A stretch of 64,000 nt of DNA from Candidatus Sumerlaeota bacterium (GTDB taxonomy: Bacteria; Sumerlaeota; Sumerlaeia; Sumerlaeales; Sumerlaeaceae): NCBI GenBank assembly GCA_026398535.1, contig JAPLSQ010000049.1, forward strand, positions 31,108 to 95,107, given 5' to 3'. Below, one piece after another: positions 24,375-33,114 of the stretch. A program made the translations under genes and the position numbers. Numbering within the stretch: the stretch's first letter is position 1; each line of letters starts with the position of its first letter. The notes under the pieces were generated by a model, which was given only the letters and a program-made list of their open reading frames with translations, searched no databases and had not been told where the DNA came from.

Positions 24375-25307
24375 ATGTTTTCAACGCGCGGAATCATGTC
24401 TTTCATCGCATTGCTGGCCGTTGCGGTTCATGTCAGCCCGCAGGCGCGGGCACAGACCGAGATTGCTCTGTACGAGATGCGGAACATCGCGAACGCGATG
24501 GATGTTTGCGCGATGGACACGCTCTATTATGTGGCGTCTGAAACACTTAATGATTCGCCGTATGCAACAACTCCTCCCACGATCGATTATATCAATTACG
24601 AGGGCGGCACTTATGTGATCCAGCCGTCACAGGGACGTTTCAAGACCGGCGGGCGGGCGGATTTGCTGGCGGCATATAACCAATGGCGGGGTCCCTACCT
24701 TAATTACCAGCCGGGGCGCACGCAAACAGGTCTGACGCCTTATGATCAGGGATCGCCCATCGATCCCTGGGGCAATCCTTATTATTTCTTTTCGCCGTTT
24801 GGATTGTTGCGAGGCGGCACAGGATCGGTCACGCTCGACTTGTATGGGGATTGGTTTGACCGATATACGCTTGTTTCCCTGGGGCCGGATGGCGCGATGA
24901 GCGGTGATGATTTGTTTTATCAGTTTGGCTATCCCGTGACGGCATTCGGGATATCGAGTTTGCGGTATGCCACGGCCTGCGGGGAAGGCGGCGCCTGCGG
25001 ACCGGCAGCGCGGCCGGATGCGCCCGCGGGGACTGAGCCGGTGTTTGTTTTGTCACCGGGCGCCGTGGTGCTGTTGCGGGGGATGAACCTTGGCAGCACA
25101 CAAGGCGGCGCGACGGTTTGGTTCGGCGCGGAGCAGCTCACGCAAATTTCCGGATGGAGCGAACGCCAGGTGATGATCGATCTGCCAGCAGGGCTGACCG
25201 GCGCCGGGGAGTTGTTCATCAAGCGGGGGGGCGCTCAGACAAACAGCCTGCAGGTCATGATCTCCGGATCCGTGACGGCTGCCGGCGGCTGGACGCTGTA
25301 TCAGTAA
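24375..25307 (+). CDS. Secreted pilin-like (GspG-type) protein with C-terminal IPT/TIG domain
   Basis: 310 residues with a signal peptide ending near PQARAQ. Residues 25-200 have the look of the pseudopilin globular domain, with LNDSPYATTPP, PIDPWGNPYYFFSPFG and YTLVSLGPDGAMSGDDLFYQFG (compare GspG WGNPY and LGPDG). There is no FTLIELL helix, so it is a soluble or anchored derivative. Residues 225-300 form an immunoglobulin-like IPT/TIG domain (VVLLRGMNLGSTQGGATVWFG). It overlaps the convergent DUF362 gene by seven bases at the 3' ends. Confidence 0.7.
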   Translation: MFSTRGIMSFIALLAVAVHVSPQARAQTEIALYEMRNIANAMDVCAMDTLYYVASETLNDSPYATTPPTIDYINYEGGTYVIQPSQGRFKTGGRADLLAAYNQWRGPYLNYQPGRTQTGLTPYDQGSPIDPWGNPYYFFSPFGLLRGGTGSVTLDLYGDWFDRYTLVSLGPDGAMSGDDLFYQFGYPVTAFGISSLRYATACGEGGACGPAARPDAPAGTEPVFVLSPGAVVLLRGMNLGSTQGGATVWFGAEQLTQISGWSERQVMIDLPAGLTGAGELFIKRGGAQTNSLQVMISGSVTAAGGWTLYQ

Positions 25308-26419
25308 GCCTGCCAGCCGCGGATGCCGCTCCATGTGCCCGCGTCGATCATTTGCGCGCCATTGACGATGTCGGCCTCGGTGTAGCCAAAATCCGAGAGC
25401 AGGCGGTTGGTTGGCGTCGTATTAATTGACCAGCCCATGGCGCCCAGCCTGAAACGCTTGGCGACGAGGTAATCCAACACCGGCGCAAAGGTTCCCATGA
25501 ACATGCGGTTTGAACGCGCCGTCGGAGGGCCGCCCGGGCCGGGCTGGCTTGCCCACAAAGCATCAACCAGGCATAACTGCTGGCGGGGGAAGATGATCCG
25601 TCCTGTCGTGGCGTCCATGCGTCCGAGGATTGCCTCGGTTTTGTTAATGCCAATGATTTCGTAGATGTTGGAGTGATTGTCGGGTGAGAACGTGCCATAG
25701 TGGTTTTTCATGCACATGGTAAACCCGCCGAACGGGGAGTCGTGCCCTTTGCACATGGCGATGTTAATAAGGATGTCCACGGTTCCGTTGGCGATGCTCT
25801 GGACGCAATTGGTGCTCCGGCTCCATGGCGCCGGCACGCTGACGGGCGTGTTGCTGCCGCCCCATGTTTTTTCCATGATCACGCCTGCGGGAAGATTGAA
25901 GAAGGGCGTGGTGCTGGTCATGTTGTAGCCGTGACACCCGTCGTAGATGTGGATGTTGGAGCCTGTGACGCCCATCACGTTAACGAGCACTTCGCAGATC
26001 TTTTTCATGATGGCGTTGCGCGTGTGTTGTTCGGCGATGTTGTTGGTCTTGATGGCGGCGATCACGGCATTCCAGTTTTTGGACGCGGGTTTCAGGAATA
26101 TCTGGCGCCATGCGGCATTGGTGTCGGCGGTTTGCGCAAGCGCGCGCGCCATCTTGTCGATGTTTAGCGCGGTGGCGGCCTCATTGACGCTATCGTTCTG
26201 TTCGGCCCATGTTTCAGGCAGTTCCGGGCCGAACGTCATGGCGGGATCGTTGATGAAAACCACGCGTGTGTTGCCGATGTTGGGATTGATCTGGTCCTTG
26301 TTGACATAGCCATAGGCGGTCTTGGGCGCGAGCACGGCATCGGCGATGGTCACGGCCGCGACGCCCGCGGCCGACATCCCGAGGAATTTGCGTCTTGTGA
26401 TCCCTTTTCCCCTGGTCAT
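25301..26419 (-). CDS. TAT-exported DUF362-family protein
   Basis: 372 residues from ATG 26419 (AAAGGA upstream). A twin-arginine signal, ITRRKFLGMSAAGVAAV, is followed by a DUF362-type domain with GVTGSNIHIYDG, LINIAMCKGHDSPFGGFTMCMKNHYGTFSPD and LCLVDALWA. DUF362 proteins are often iron-sulfur related, but no CX2CX2CX3C cluster motif is visible here, so the activity is unknown. It follows the pseudopilin gene on the same strand after a short gap, and a second DUF362 gene is just upstream. Confidence 0.8.
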   Translation of the reverse strand: MTRGKGITRRKFLGMSAAGVAAVTIADAVLAPKTAYGYVNKDQINPNIGNTRVVFINDPAMTFGPELPETWAEQNDSVNEAATALNIDKMARALAQTADTNAAWRQIFLKPASKNWNAVIAAIKTNNIAEQHTRNAIMKKICEVLVNVMGVTGSNIHIYDGCHGYNMTSTTPFFNLPAGVIMEKTWGGSNTPVSVPAPWSRSTNCVQSIANGTVDILINIAMCKGHDSPFGGFTMCMKNHYGTFSPDNHSNIYEIIGINKTEAILGRMDATTGRIIFPRQQLCLVDALWASQPGPGGPPTARSNRMFMGTFAPVLDYLVAKRFRLGAMGWSINTTPTNRLLSDFGYTEADIVNGAQMIDAGTWSGIRGWQAY

Positions 26420-26436
26420 TTCGCTGATCCTTTTGT

Positions 26437-27024
26437 TCAATTCGCCTGCCCAAGACTGGTGCGATAGATGTCGCCGTAGCTGATGGTTCCGTTGGTGGGG
26501 TCGTATGCTTTTTGGATGAGCGCCCGCGGGTCGTAGTCCTCCTCGGGGAAATCAGTGACCTCTTGTATGGCGCCGCCGTTCCACGTCTTGGGGCAGTCGG
26601 CGTCGGGGCCATAGCTTGTGAGAATCCATCGGCCGGGCCATGTCATGTAGCCGAACCAGTGCTGCCCCTGGCGCGAAAAGACGTCGCGCGGCATGGACGA
26701 AAGATAGGCGGCCGGTGTTGTCAGGCCAAGGTTGCCGGTCATTGACTCGATGTTTTGAGCGGGATTGGTGATGTCGAACGTGCTGTCGATGGCGCCGTCG
26801 CTCGAATGACCGTGCGAGGGGCAGGGGTATGAATTCGTGTCGGAACGGTAGGATTCGAGGGCTGTGACAATGGCGCGTATGTCAGCCTTGACCCGGCTGA
26901 CCTTTGATCTGACCTGCGCTTCTAGAAAATTAGGCACTGCGATTGCCGCAAGAATGGCGATGATAGCCACCACGATCAGCAGCTCAATCAGAGTGAATGC
27001 CCTGCGGTTTTTCCTGTGTGACAT
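26437..27024 (-). CDS. Pseudopilin (type II secretion GspG-like)
   Basis: 195 residues. A short leader MSHRKNRRA precedes FTLIELLIVVAIIAILAAIA, the N-methylated helix with the invariant Glu5; the residue before the cleavage site is Ala. The globular domain begins VRSKVSRVKADIRAIVTALE. The C-terminus has YDPTNGTISYGDIYR, a tail shared with the other pseudopilins in this window. It sits between two DUF362 genes in one orientation, so it is probably co-transcribed. No secretion ATPase or secretin is nearby. Confidence 0.9.
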   Translation of the reverse strand: MSHRKNRRAFTLIELLIVVAIIAILAAIAVPNFLEAQVRSKVSRVKADIRAIVTALESYRSDTNSYPCPSHGHSSDGAIDSTFDITNPAQNIESMTGNLGLTTPAAYLSSMPRDVFSRQGQHWFGYMTWPGRWILTSYGPDADCPKTWNGGAIQEVTDFPEEDYDPRALIQKAYDPTNGTISYGDIYRTSLGQAN

Positions 27025-27028
27025 TATC

Positions 27029-28024
27029 TTATAGATTGGTCGTCGTCCTCAGCTTTGATGTGTCCATTTGTCCGTAATCCATGCTTGCGGCTTTGACCAC
27101 GAAGCCGAGATCTTCGGGCTTGAAACCGAAAAGCGCCGCGGCGCGCGAGTCGGCGGCCACAATGTCGGTGGACGCGATGCAGATTTGGGGCGTTCGGACA
27201 TGCTCAACGGAGCCGCCCGTGGGGCCGTTTGCCGCGAGCAGCCTGAAGGCGTCAATGATTGTCAGGCGCGGTTTCAGCGCTCCGAGAAATTCCGCCAGCG
27301 CCTGGTTGATGTTCTTGTGCCACTGGCCGCGGTTGCCGCCGATGACGCCCATGAGGTTCTTCATGCCAAGGCTGACGCGGCACAGGCCGTGAACCTTTGC
27401 CACAGGAACATTGATCAGGCAATCGTTCTCGACGGCATCGATGAAGACGGGCCATTCTTTGATAAACTGGCCGTTGGGCACGGTCAGCTTCCGGCAGCGC
27501 GATTCCTCAAAATGGATCACGGTTGCGCCCGCCTCCGCCGCGGCCGGCTCGATGCCCGAATGGACGTAACTGGAGCGGGGATTGTTGCAGGTATGGTCGA
27601 AGACCTTGACCTTGGCGGCTCCGGCGGCGAAGGCCAGGGATACGAGTTCGCGGACGACAAGCGGATTGGTGTTGGCCGCGAATTCCGGCGGGGCGTCCCA
27701 GCCGATGTTCGGTTTCACGACCACAACATCGCCTTTTTTCACGAAGCGTTTCATGCCTCCGAGCGCTTCAACGGCCGACCGGCATGCCGCGGCGGGATCG
27801 CCGGCTTTCATAACCGCAAGATCGCATTGTGACGCTTCCGCCGGATTTTGCGCGGGGAGTGTCGGAGAAGTCTGGGCGAAGGCGCGGTTTTCGAAGACAG
27901 GGAGGATCGCCCGGGCGGCGGCCGCGGCCAGAGCCGCATGACATGCCCGCGTCATGAATGAGCGGCGTGTGACAGCGCCCGTGCTGTCTTTGTCTGGCGG
28001 CATCCTGTTTTCCATGTCATCCAA
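27029..28024 (-). CDS. TAT-exported DUF362-family protein
   Basis: 331 residues. The twin-arginine signal VTRRSFMTRACHAALAAA is preceded by a polar N-tail. The DUF362 domain has VKKGDVVVVKPNIGWD, VKVFDHTC, DCLINVPVAKVHGLCRVSLGMKNLMGVI and LTIIDAFRLL. Four bases separate it from the pseudopilin gene downstream. It differs from the other DUF362 protein enough to be an old duplication or independent acquisition. Substrate unknown. Confidence 0.85.
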   Translation of the reverse strand: MDDMENRMPPDKDSTGAVTRRSFMTRACHAALAAAAARAILPVFENRAFAQTSPTLPAQNPAEASQCDLAVMKAGDPAAACRSAVEALGGMKRFVKKGDVVVVKPNIGWDAPPEFAANTNPLVVRELVSLAFAAGAAKVKVFDHTCNNPRSSYVHSGIEPAAAEAGATVIHFEESRCRKLTVPNGQFIKEWPVFIDAVENDCLINVPVAKVHGLCRVSLGMKNLMGVIGGNRGQWHKNINQALAEFLGALKPRLTIIDAFRLLAANGPTGGSVEHVRTPQICIASTDIVAADSRAAALFGFKPEDLGFVVKAASMDYGQMDTSKLRTTTNL

Positions 28025-28076
28025 CGGTCTGGTCGTGCAATGATATGTATATGACAGGCGGCATGATCACAATGTG

Positions 28077-28096
28077 AAAAGGTGTTCTCACCTTTT
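28077..28096. promoter_or_regulatory. Hairpin in the divergent DUF362/NRAMP intergenic region
   Basis: AAAAGGTG-TTCT-CACCTTTT gives an 8-bp stem with a 4-base loop, followed by T on the plus strand. It looks like a terminator but lies in a divergent spacer, so it may act as an operator, as a leader element, or end a short upstream transcript. Confidence 0.45.
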
Positions 28097-28265
28097 TGTC
28101 GCGCCAGCGTATTTCATTGTCCGGATGGAGTTAAGACTTGATTCACTCACGGACGCGATGATTGAACATATCCGCGTTAAACGCGCCGCATTATTCTTCC
28201 TGCGTGTGTGATCGTTTAACTCCTGAGATTCAATTCCGCAAGGAGCGTTGTTTGCTGTCGGGATC

Positions 28266-29585
28266 ATGTACTGGCTGAGCAAAAGCATACATACCGCGGG
28301 CCGGATGCGAAGACGGCTGCTGATTCTGCTTGCCGTTTTGGGACCGGGCATCATCACGATGGTGGCGGACAACGACGCGGGCGGCATCTCGACCTACTCG
28401 GTCACCGGCGCCAAGTATGGGTTCAACCTGCTGTGGGTGTTTTTCATCCTGATTCCGATGGCGTACTATGTGCAGGAGATGACCGTGCGTTTGGGCGCGG
28501 TCACCAAGCGCGGCCACGCCGAGGCCATTTTCGACGCTTTTGGTCCGTTCTGGGGCTGGTTTTCGATGTTCGATCTCGCCGTTGTCAACTGGCTGACCCT
28601 TGTCACCGAGTACATCGGCATGATGGCGGCCATGAGCATCTTTGGTGTGGCGCCGTGGATCACATTTGTCGTTGTTACCGCGATCCTGATGTCCGTGGTT
28701 CTCACGGGCAAATACTGGACATTCGAAAAACTCACGCTCGTGTTCTGCGTCTTCAACCTGGTTTACATTCCCGCGGCGCTGTGGGCGATGGAAATGCCAT
28801 CGTCGCCGGGCTGGGGCGAGGTGTTCAAAGGTTTTTACAATCCGCGGTTCCCGGACGGCTTAACGGCCGGCCTCATTTTTATCATCATGGCCAACATCGG
28901 CACCACGATCACGCCATGGCAGATATTTTTTCAGCAGAGCGCGGTGGTGGACAAGGGCATGGACATTCGCGACATCAGGTTCGGCAAGATTGACACGCTG
29001 GCGGGTTCGTTTCTGACGGGACTGGTGGCTATCTTCATCATTATTGCCACAGGCGCGGCTTTTCATTTCCATCAGCCGCCGATTGCCGTGGAGGATGCGC
29101 GCCAGACAGCGGAAGCGCTTGTTCCGTTGCTGCCGCACGGGCATGGTGAATGGGCGCGAAGGCTTTTCGCCATCGGCCTTTTCGATGCCGGATTTCTTGG
29201 CGCGCTGTGCATATCGCTTTCCACATCATGGGCGGTGGGCGAGGTGTTTGGGTGGGCTCACTCGCTCAACAAGAGCGTCAAGGACGCTCCATGGTTCTAT
29301 GTCATCTATCTGCTGATGCTTGCCACAGCGGGCGCGATCGTGCTTATTCCGGGCGCTCCGCTCATCCAAATAACGATGTTCGTGCAGGTTGTCGCGGTCA
29401 CGCTTCTGCCTGCCGCCCTCCTTTTTCTTATCCTTCTTCTTAATGACAAACAGGTCATGGGTGAATATGTGAATAACAGATGGCAAAATACAGCCAATTG
29501 GAGCATCGCTTTTTTCGTTATCGTCATGTCGGCGCTGTTCGCCATTTCTGTTCTTTTCCCGCAACTGTTTGGTGATGGAAAGTAG
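28266..29585 (+). CDS. NRAMP/SLC11-family transporter with altered metal-site residues (possible Mg2+ type)
   Basis: About 439 residues with 11 or so membrane segments. The start is ATG 28266; a TTG at 28248 sits only two bases from AAGGAG. In TM1 the canonical DPGN is DAGG (37-40). In TM6 the usual GATVMPH reads GTTITPW, so the sulfur ligand Met and the His are both lost while the fold signature (YGFNLLW, PWQIFFQQS) remains. Canonical NRAMPs move Mn2+ or Fe2+ with protons. Losing the Met ligand is what one expects of the magnesium-transporting NRAMP-related branch. The next gene, a soluble MgtE-N/CBS protein, supports magnesium. Confidence 0.85.
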   Translation: MYWLSKSIHTAGRMRRRLLILLAVLGPGIITMVADNDAGGISTYSVTGAKYGFNLLWVFFILIPMAYYVQEMTVRLGAVTKRGHAEAIFDAFGPFWGWFSMFDLAVVNWLTLVTEYIGMMAAMSIFGVAPWITFVVVTAILMSVVLTGKYWTFEKLTLVFCVFNLVYIPAALWAMEMPSSPGWGEVFKGFYNPRFPDGLTAGLIFIIMANIGTTITPWQIFFQQSAVVDKGMDIRDIRFGKIDTLAGSFLTGLVAIFIIIATGAAFHFHQPPIAVEDARQTAEALVPLLPHGHGEWARRLFAIGLFDAGFLGALCISLSTSWAVGEVFGWAHSLNKSVKDAPWFYVIYLLMLATAGAIVLIPGAPLIQITMFVQVVAVTLLPAALLFLILLLNDKQVMGEYVNNRWQNTANWSIAFFVIVMSALFAISVLFPQLFGDGK

Positions 29586-29597
29586 GAGGTCTCGCGA

Positions 29598-30899
29598 ATG
29601 CCAAACCAGATGAATATGCCCGTTGCGAAACCGCTGTCATCGTCGCCGACGGCGGAGGATTACCGGCTGCTCTACTTTTCGGAGCTGCTCAAGCGCCCCG
29701 TGCGCGTGACCGGACGCAAAGAGCGCATCGGCAGGGTGAGCGACCTTGTTTTCCGTCTGGCCGAGCCCTATCCGGAAGCTGCGGGCATTTACATTGAGCA
29801 CGGATGGGGTCAGCCGGCAGAATTCGCGGCATGGGACAAGGTTATCAGGATTGAACCCGGGGCTGTTATTGTGGCCCGTCCGGACAATGGCGAGTCTTTC
29901 CCGCCGTTTGTCGATCAGCCCGGCTGGATACTTGTCAACGAGCATCTCATGGGGCGGACAATCCTCGACATGGACGGCCGGAAAATTGAAGTGGTCAATG
30001 ACGTCCATTTGCTGGAGTCGCGGGGGCGCATGCTCATTGTGCATGTGGACATATCGTTCAATGGATTCCTGCGCAAATGGGGGCTTGGCAGATTCTCGCG
30101 GATGAAAGATTCGCTCATTTCGTGGCGGTATGTGCAGCCGTTGTCGCTGGAGGATGTTGGCGCCAAAGACGCTGTCACGCTTTCCCTGACGCGCCAGCAG
30201 ATTCATGAGCTGCCGAGCGAGGACCTGGCCGATGCGCTCGAGGAGCTTTCGGGCGATGAACAGCAGGCCGTATTCTCGGTTCTTGACGATGAAAAGGCGG
30301 CTGAGACGCTCATCGCGGCCGAACCACGAACCCAGCGCCAGCTCGTCGCGGACCTGCGCCGCGAGAAAGCGCGCAATATTCTTTCCGAAATGTCTGTTCC
30401 GCAACTGGCCGACCTTTTCTCCGTGCTCCCCCATGACGAGATGATGAAGATGATCGAACTCGTGCCTCCCGAGGAATCGAAGCGCATCATGGCGATCATC
30501 AGCGAGCAGGAAACGACGGCGCAGAGCCTTATGTCGGGGGAATTCCTGACCGCGGGAGAGGATGCGCAAGTCAAGGATGTGCTTGCGCGGATCAGGGGAT
30601 CGGCCAACGAGCCCGAAACAATATCATATGTGTATGTTGTCGCGCCTGATACAGAGGTCTTGTTGGGCGTCGCCGATCTTCGCGAGATGATCCTTGCATC
30701 GGATTCGGCTTTGCTGAAAGACATCATGGTGTCGCCTGTCGTGAGCGCCTTGCGGGATGACACGCGTGAAACCCTCGAGGAGCTGTTCGCCAAATATTGC
30801 TATCGCATGATTCCCGTTGTTGACGAGAATGACTGCATGTTTGGAGTTGTGAAATACAAGGATATCATGGCCGGGTTGGAAATCCGGCCAAGGAGGTGA
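29598..30899 (+). CDS. Soluble PRC-barrel / MgtE-N / CBS protein, predicted Mg2+ sensor
   Basis: 433 residues, no membrane segment. Residues 20-170 contain two PRC-barrel-like units. About 190-310 is the MgtE N-terminal superhelical domain (LPSEDLADALEELSGDEQQAVFSVL and repeats such as LADLFSVLPHDEMMKMIELVP). About 310-430 is a CBS pair (LKDIMVSPVVSALRDDTRETLEELF, YCYRMIPVVDE). In MgtE these cytosolic domains bind Mg2+ and gate the membrane channel. Here that channel domain is missing and an NRAMP-like transporter gene ends 12 bases upstream, with AGGAGG between. A two-protein transporter/regulator is inferred. Confidence 0.88.
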   Translation: MPNQMNMPVAKPLSSSPTAEDYRLLYFSELLKRPVRVTGRKERIGRVSDLVFRLAEPYPEAAGIYIEHGWGQPAEFAAWDKVIRIEPGAVIVARPDNGESFPPFVDQPGWILVNEHLMGRTILDMDGRKIEVVNDVHLLESRGRMLIVHVDISFNGFLRKWGLGRFSRMKDSLISWRYVQPLSLEDVGAKDAVTLSLTRQQIHELPSEDLADALEELSGDEQQAVFSVLDDEKAAETLIAAEPRTQRQLVADLRREKARNILSEMSVPQLADLFSVLPHDEMMKMIELVPPEESKRIMAIISEQETTAQSLMSGEFLTAGEDAQVKDVLARIRGSANEPETISYVYVVAPDTEVLLGVADLREMILASDSALLKDIMVSPVVSALRDDTRETLEELFAKYCYRMIPVVDENDCMFGVVKYKDIMAGLEIRPRR

Positions 30900-30902
30900 G
30901 CT

Positions 30903-31013
30903 TTGGCGCGCATACAGATGACACCAATGGTCAAATTCACCCTGTATTGTCTGAGGGTGTATCTGATCCTGATGCTGATTCTCATCCTGGTTAAATTCCT
31001 GCGGATATTTTAA
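30903..31013 (+). CDS. 36-residue single-span membrane peptide
   Basis: A TTG start at 30903 lies six bases after a strong AAGGAGG site that overlaps the end of the MgtE-N/CBS gene. An internal ATG at 30918 is the alternative. The product is a basic N-terminus followed by a strongly hydrophobic helix (YLILMLILILVKFL) ending RIF. The ribosome site, the tight coupling and the uninterrupted hydrophobic run argue for a real small protein, perhaps an accessory subunit of the transporter. Too short for most gene callers. Confidence 0.6.
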   Translation: MARIQMTPMVKFTLYCLRVYLILMLILILVKFLRIF

Positions 31014-31032
31014 GGCCGCGGGTCAGGCAGAA

Positions 31033-32025
31033 ATGAGCAAGCATCACACGATTGTCGCCACATCGGCGGAAGCGGGTCTGCGTCTCGATGTTTTATTGAG
31101 CGCGCGCCTTGAGGAGCTGTCGCGCAGCCGGATTCAGCGGCTCATCATCGGGGAAATGGTGACGAAAAACGGCGTCTGCATGAAGCCGTGCCGCATCATG
31201 CGCGAAGGCGAAGAGGTAAGGTTGACGATCCCCGATCCCGAACCCGCCGTTCCGGTTGCCGAAGAAATTCCGCTTCGGATCATTTTTGAGGACGGCGATC
31301 TGATCGTGATTGACAAACCGGCGGGTTTGGTTGTGCATCCGGGGGCTGGCAATCGGCGCGGCACACTTGTGAACGCGCTGCTGGGGCGCGAGGGGCTGCT
31401 ATCGGAGATCGGCGGTGTCACGCGGCCGGGCATCGTCCACAGACTCGACAAGGACACGAGCGGATTGATGGTGGTGGCGAAGAACGACATGGCGCATCTG
31501 GCATTGTCGTCCGCGCTTGCCCGCCGCGAGGTCGCGCGTGTCTATTGGGCGCTTGCGCTGCGCCCGTTCAAGACGCTCTCAGGCGTCATCGATGCGCCCG
31601 TCGGGCGTCATCCCACCGTGCGCACGAAAATGTGCGCGGACGGGAGGGGCGGGCGCGACGCGCTGACGAAATGGCGCCTGCTGGAACAGCTTGACGGCTG
31701 CGCGCTCGTGGAATGCCGTCTGGCCACCGGGCGCACACACCAGATACGGGTGCATCTGGCGCACGAACGGCATCCCGTGCTGGGCGACCAATTGTACGGC
31801 GGCGGCGCGGAATTGGCCGAAAAACTCGTCCCCCGAAAGGCAATGATATTGAAGCAAGCAATCCGCGCGGTCACCCGCCAGATGTTGCACGCGCGGGAGC
31901 TTGTGTTCAAACATCCCCGAACCGGCGGGGAACAACACTTCATCGCCGATCCGCCCAATGATTTCATGACAGTGCTCGAGGCATTTCGCGAACAAGCGCG
32001 GGCATCCTGGAAAGGTTCTTCATGA
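31033..32025 (+). CDS. rluD: 23S rRNA pseudouridine synthase, RluD family
   Basis: 330 residues. The N-terminal S4 RNA-binding domain (LSRSRIQRLIIGEMVTKNG) is followed by the RluA/RluD catalytic domain with GIVHRLDKDTSGLMVVAKND, whose Asp is the catalytic nucleophile, and GRTHQIRVHLAHERHPVLGDQLYG. RluD isomerises uridines in helix 69 of 23S rRNA. The precise member (RluD versus RluA/C) is judged from the S4 domain and length. It overlaps the following gene by four bases. Confidence 0.9.
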   Translation: MSKHHTIVATSAEAGLRLDVLLSARLEELSRSRIQRLIIGEMVTKNGVCMKPCRIMREGEEVRLTIPDPEPAVPVAEEIPLRIIFEDGDLIVIDKPAGLVVHPGAGNRRGTLVNALLGREGLLSEIGGVTRPGIVHRLDKDTSGLMVVAKNDMAHLALSSALARREVARVYWALALRPFKTLSGVIDAPVGRHPTVRTKMCADGRGGRDALTKWRLLEQLDGCALVECRLATGRTHQIRVHLAHERHPVLGDQLYGGGAELAEKLVPRKAMILKQAIRAVTRQMLHARELVFKHPRTGGEQHFIADPPNDFMTVLEAFREQARASWKGSS

Positions 32026-33014
32026 TGACTTGTCATCCGCGTGTCATTGTTGCTGCCGCGGCCATCGTGTTGGCAATCATGTTTTCCACCATGACGGGCG
32101 TTTCGCAGACGCCTCGTTCCACGCCAGCGGGGCTTGACGAAACTTCCGTAACGTTGGCTCAGATTGTTGCCCGCCAGCGCGAAAATTACGCGCGTCTGCG
32201 GAGCGCGCGCGGGGAAGTCATATGGCGCGAGGATGATTATGCCGTGGCGCTTCCATCGCGCAAGGCGCCGTTGCGTGTTGTGGATTTCGCTTTTGAGGGC
32301 GACCGCAGTGTTTTGTTTATCGTGCCGTGGGATGGCGTTTCGCCCATTCCCAAGAGGGGGAGCGGATTCGACTGGACGAAGATGATGGCCGGCTGCCTGG
32401 TCGAGGGCGATTGGGTCAGCATGCTGACGATGCCCAGGGGGGCGCGTCAGCCTGAAGTTCGCATGACATTGTATAATCCCGCCGTGCACGATAAAAATCC
32501 GCTCGTGTCGTTCCATCCCAGCCTGCTCGGCGATGAGCGTGTGGGGCTTGCCGAGTTGCTGAGTGTCGCCGGGCAGATGACGACGCGTCCGCTTGTGAGA
32601 CAGTCTTTGCTCAACGGCGAGTTGCGGCTTCGCGTGGATTTTGCCAATCCGGCGGCGCCCGGCGAATTCATTTATTACATCGTCAATCCGCAAAAAGGCT
32701 GTCTGGCCGAGGATATAGGCCGTTACAGCGGGGGCAGGCTGACCGAACGCGCGCAAATCATAATAGGGAAGACAAAGGATGGAGTATGGATTCCCGCGCG
32801 GCGCAACAAAACGATCTGCGATACAAAGGGGCGTCCGCTCCATGGTGAGTCATGGTATTATCGCTCGCTGGACGCGAATCAGAAAATGGGATCAATGGAG
32901 CTTTCATTGCTCTATTTCCATCTGCCCGAGGGAACCAGGATATACGGCGCGCCATCAAAGAAAGATGCTGACAGCACAGGCACAAAACCGGCGCAACCGG
33001 ATCTGGCCCCGTGA
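32022..33014 (+). CDS. Secreted protein of unknown function
   Basis: 330 residues with an N-terminal signal (VIVAAAAIVLAIMFSTMTG). The start of the mature part, LAQIVARQRENYARLRSARGEVIW, followed by beta-rich sequence with VDFAFEGDRSVLFIVPWDG and EFIYYIVNPQKGCLAEDI, recalls the LolA/RseB-like beta fold by pattern, but no signature is decisive. It is coupled to rluD through ATGA overlap. Envelope location is likely. Confidence 0.65.
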   Translation: MMTCHPRVIVAAAAIVLAIMFSTMTGVSQTPRSTPAGLDETSVTLAQIVARQRENYARLRSARGEVIWREDDYAVALPSRKAPLRVVDFAFEGDRSVLFIVPWDGVSPIPKRGSGFDWTKMMAGCLVEGDWVSMLTMPRGARQPEVRMTLYNPAVHDKNPLVSFHPSLLGDERVGLAELLSVAGQMTTRPLVRQSLLNGELRLRVDFANPAAPGEFIYYIVNPQKGCLAEDIGRYSGGRLTERAQIIIGKTKDGVWIPARRNKTICDTKGRPLHGESWYYRSLDANQKMGSMELSLLYFHLPEGTRIYGAPSKKDADSTGTKPAQPDLAP

Positions 33015-33114
33015 AGGAAAAGCTTGAAGGCGGGGCGGCGGCAACGGGCTGCGCCGAATTGCTCATCTGACATCCCAAGCCGGATAACACAGGGCAAAAT
33101 CGCTGAAGGGAAAA

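Noticed and set aside
28025..28265. Magnesium or manganese riboswitch before the transporter gene
   Set aside because: Only one simple hairpin is visible. I cannot fit the conserved core of the M-box or the yybP-ykoY element.
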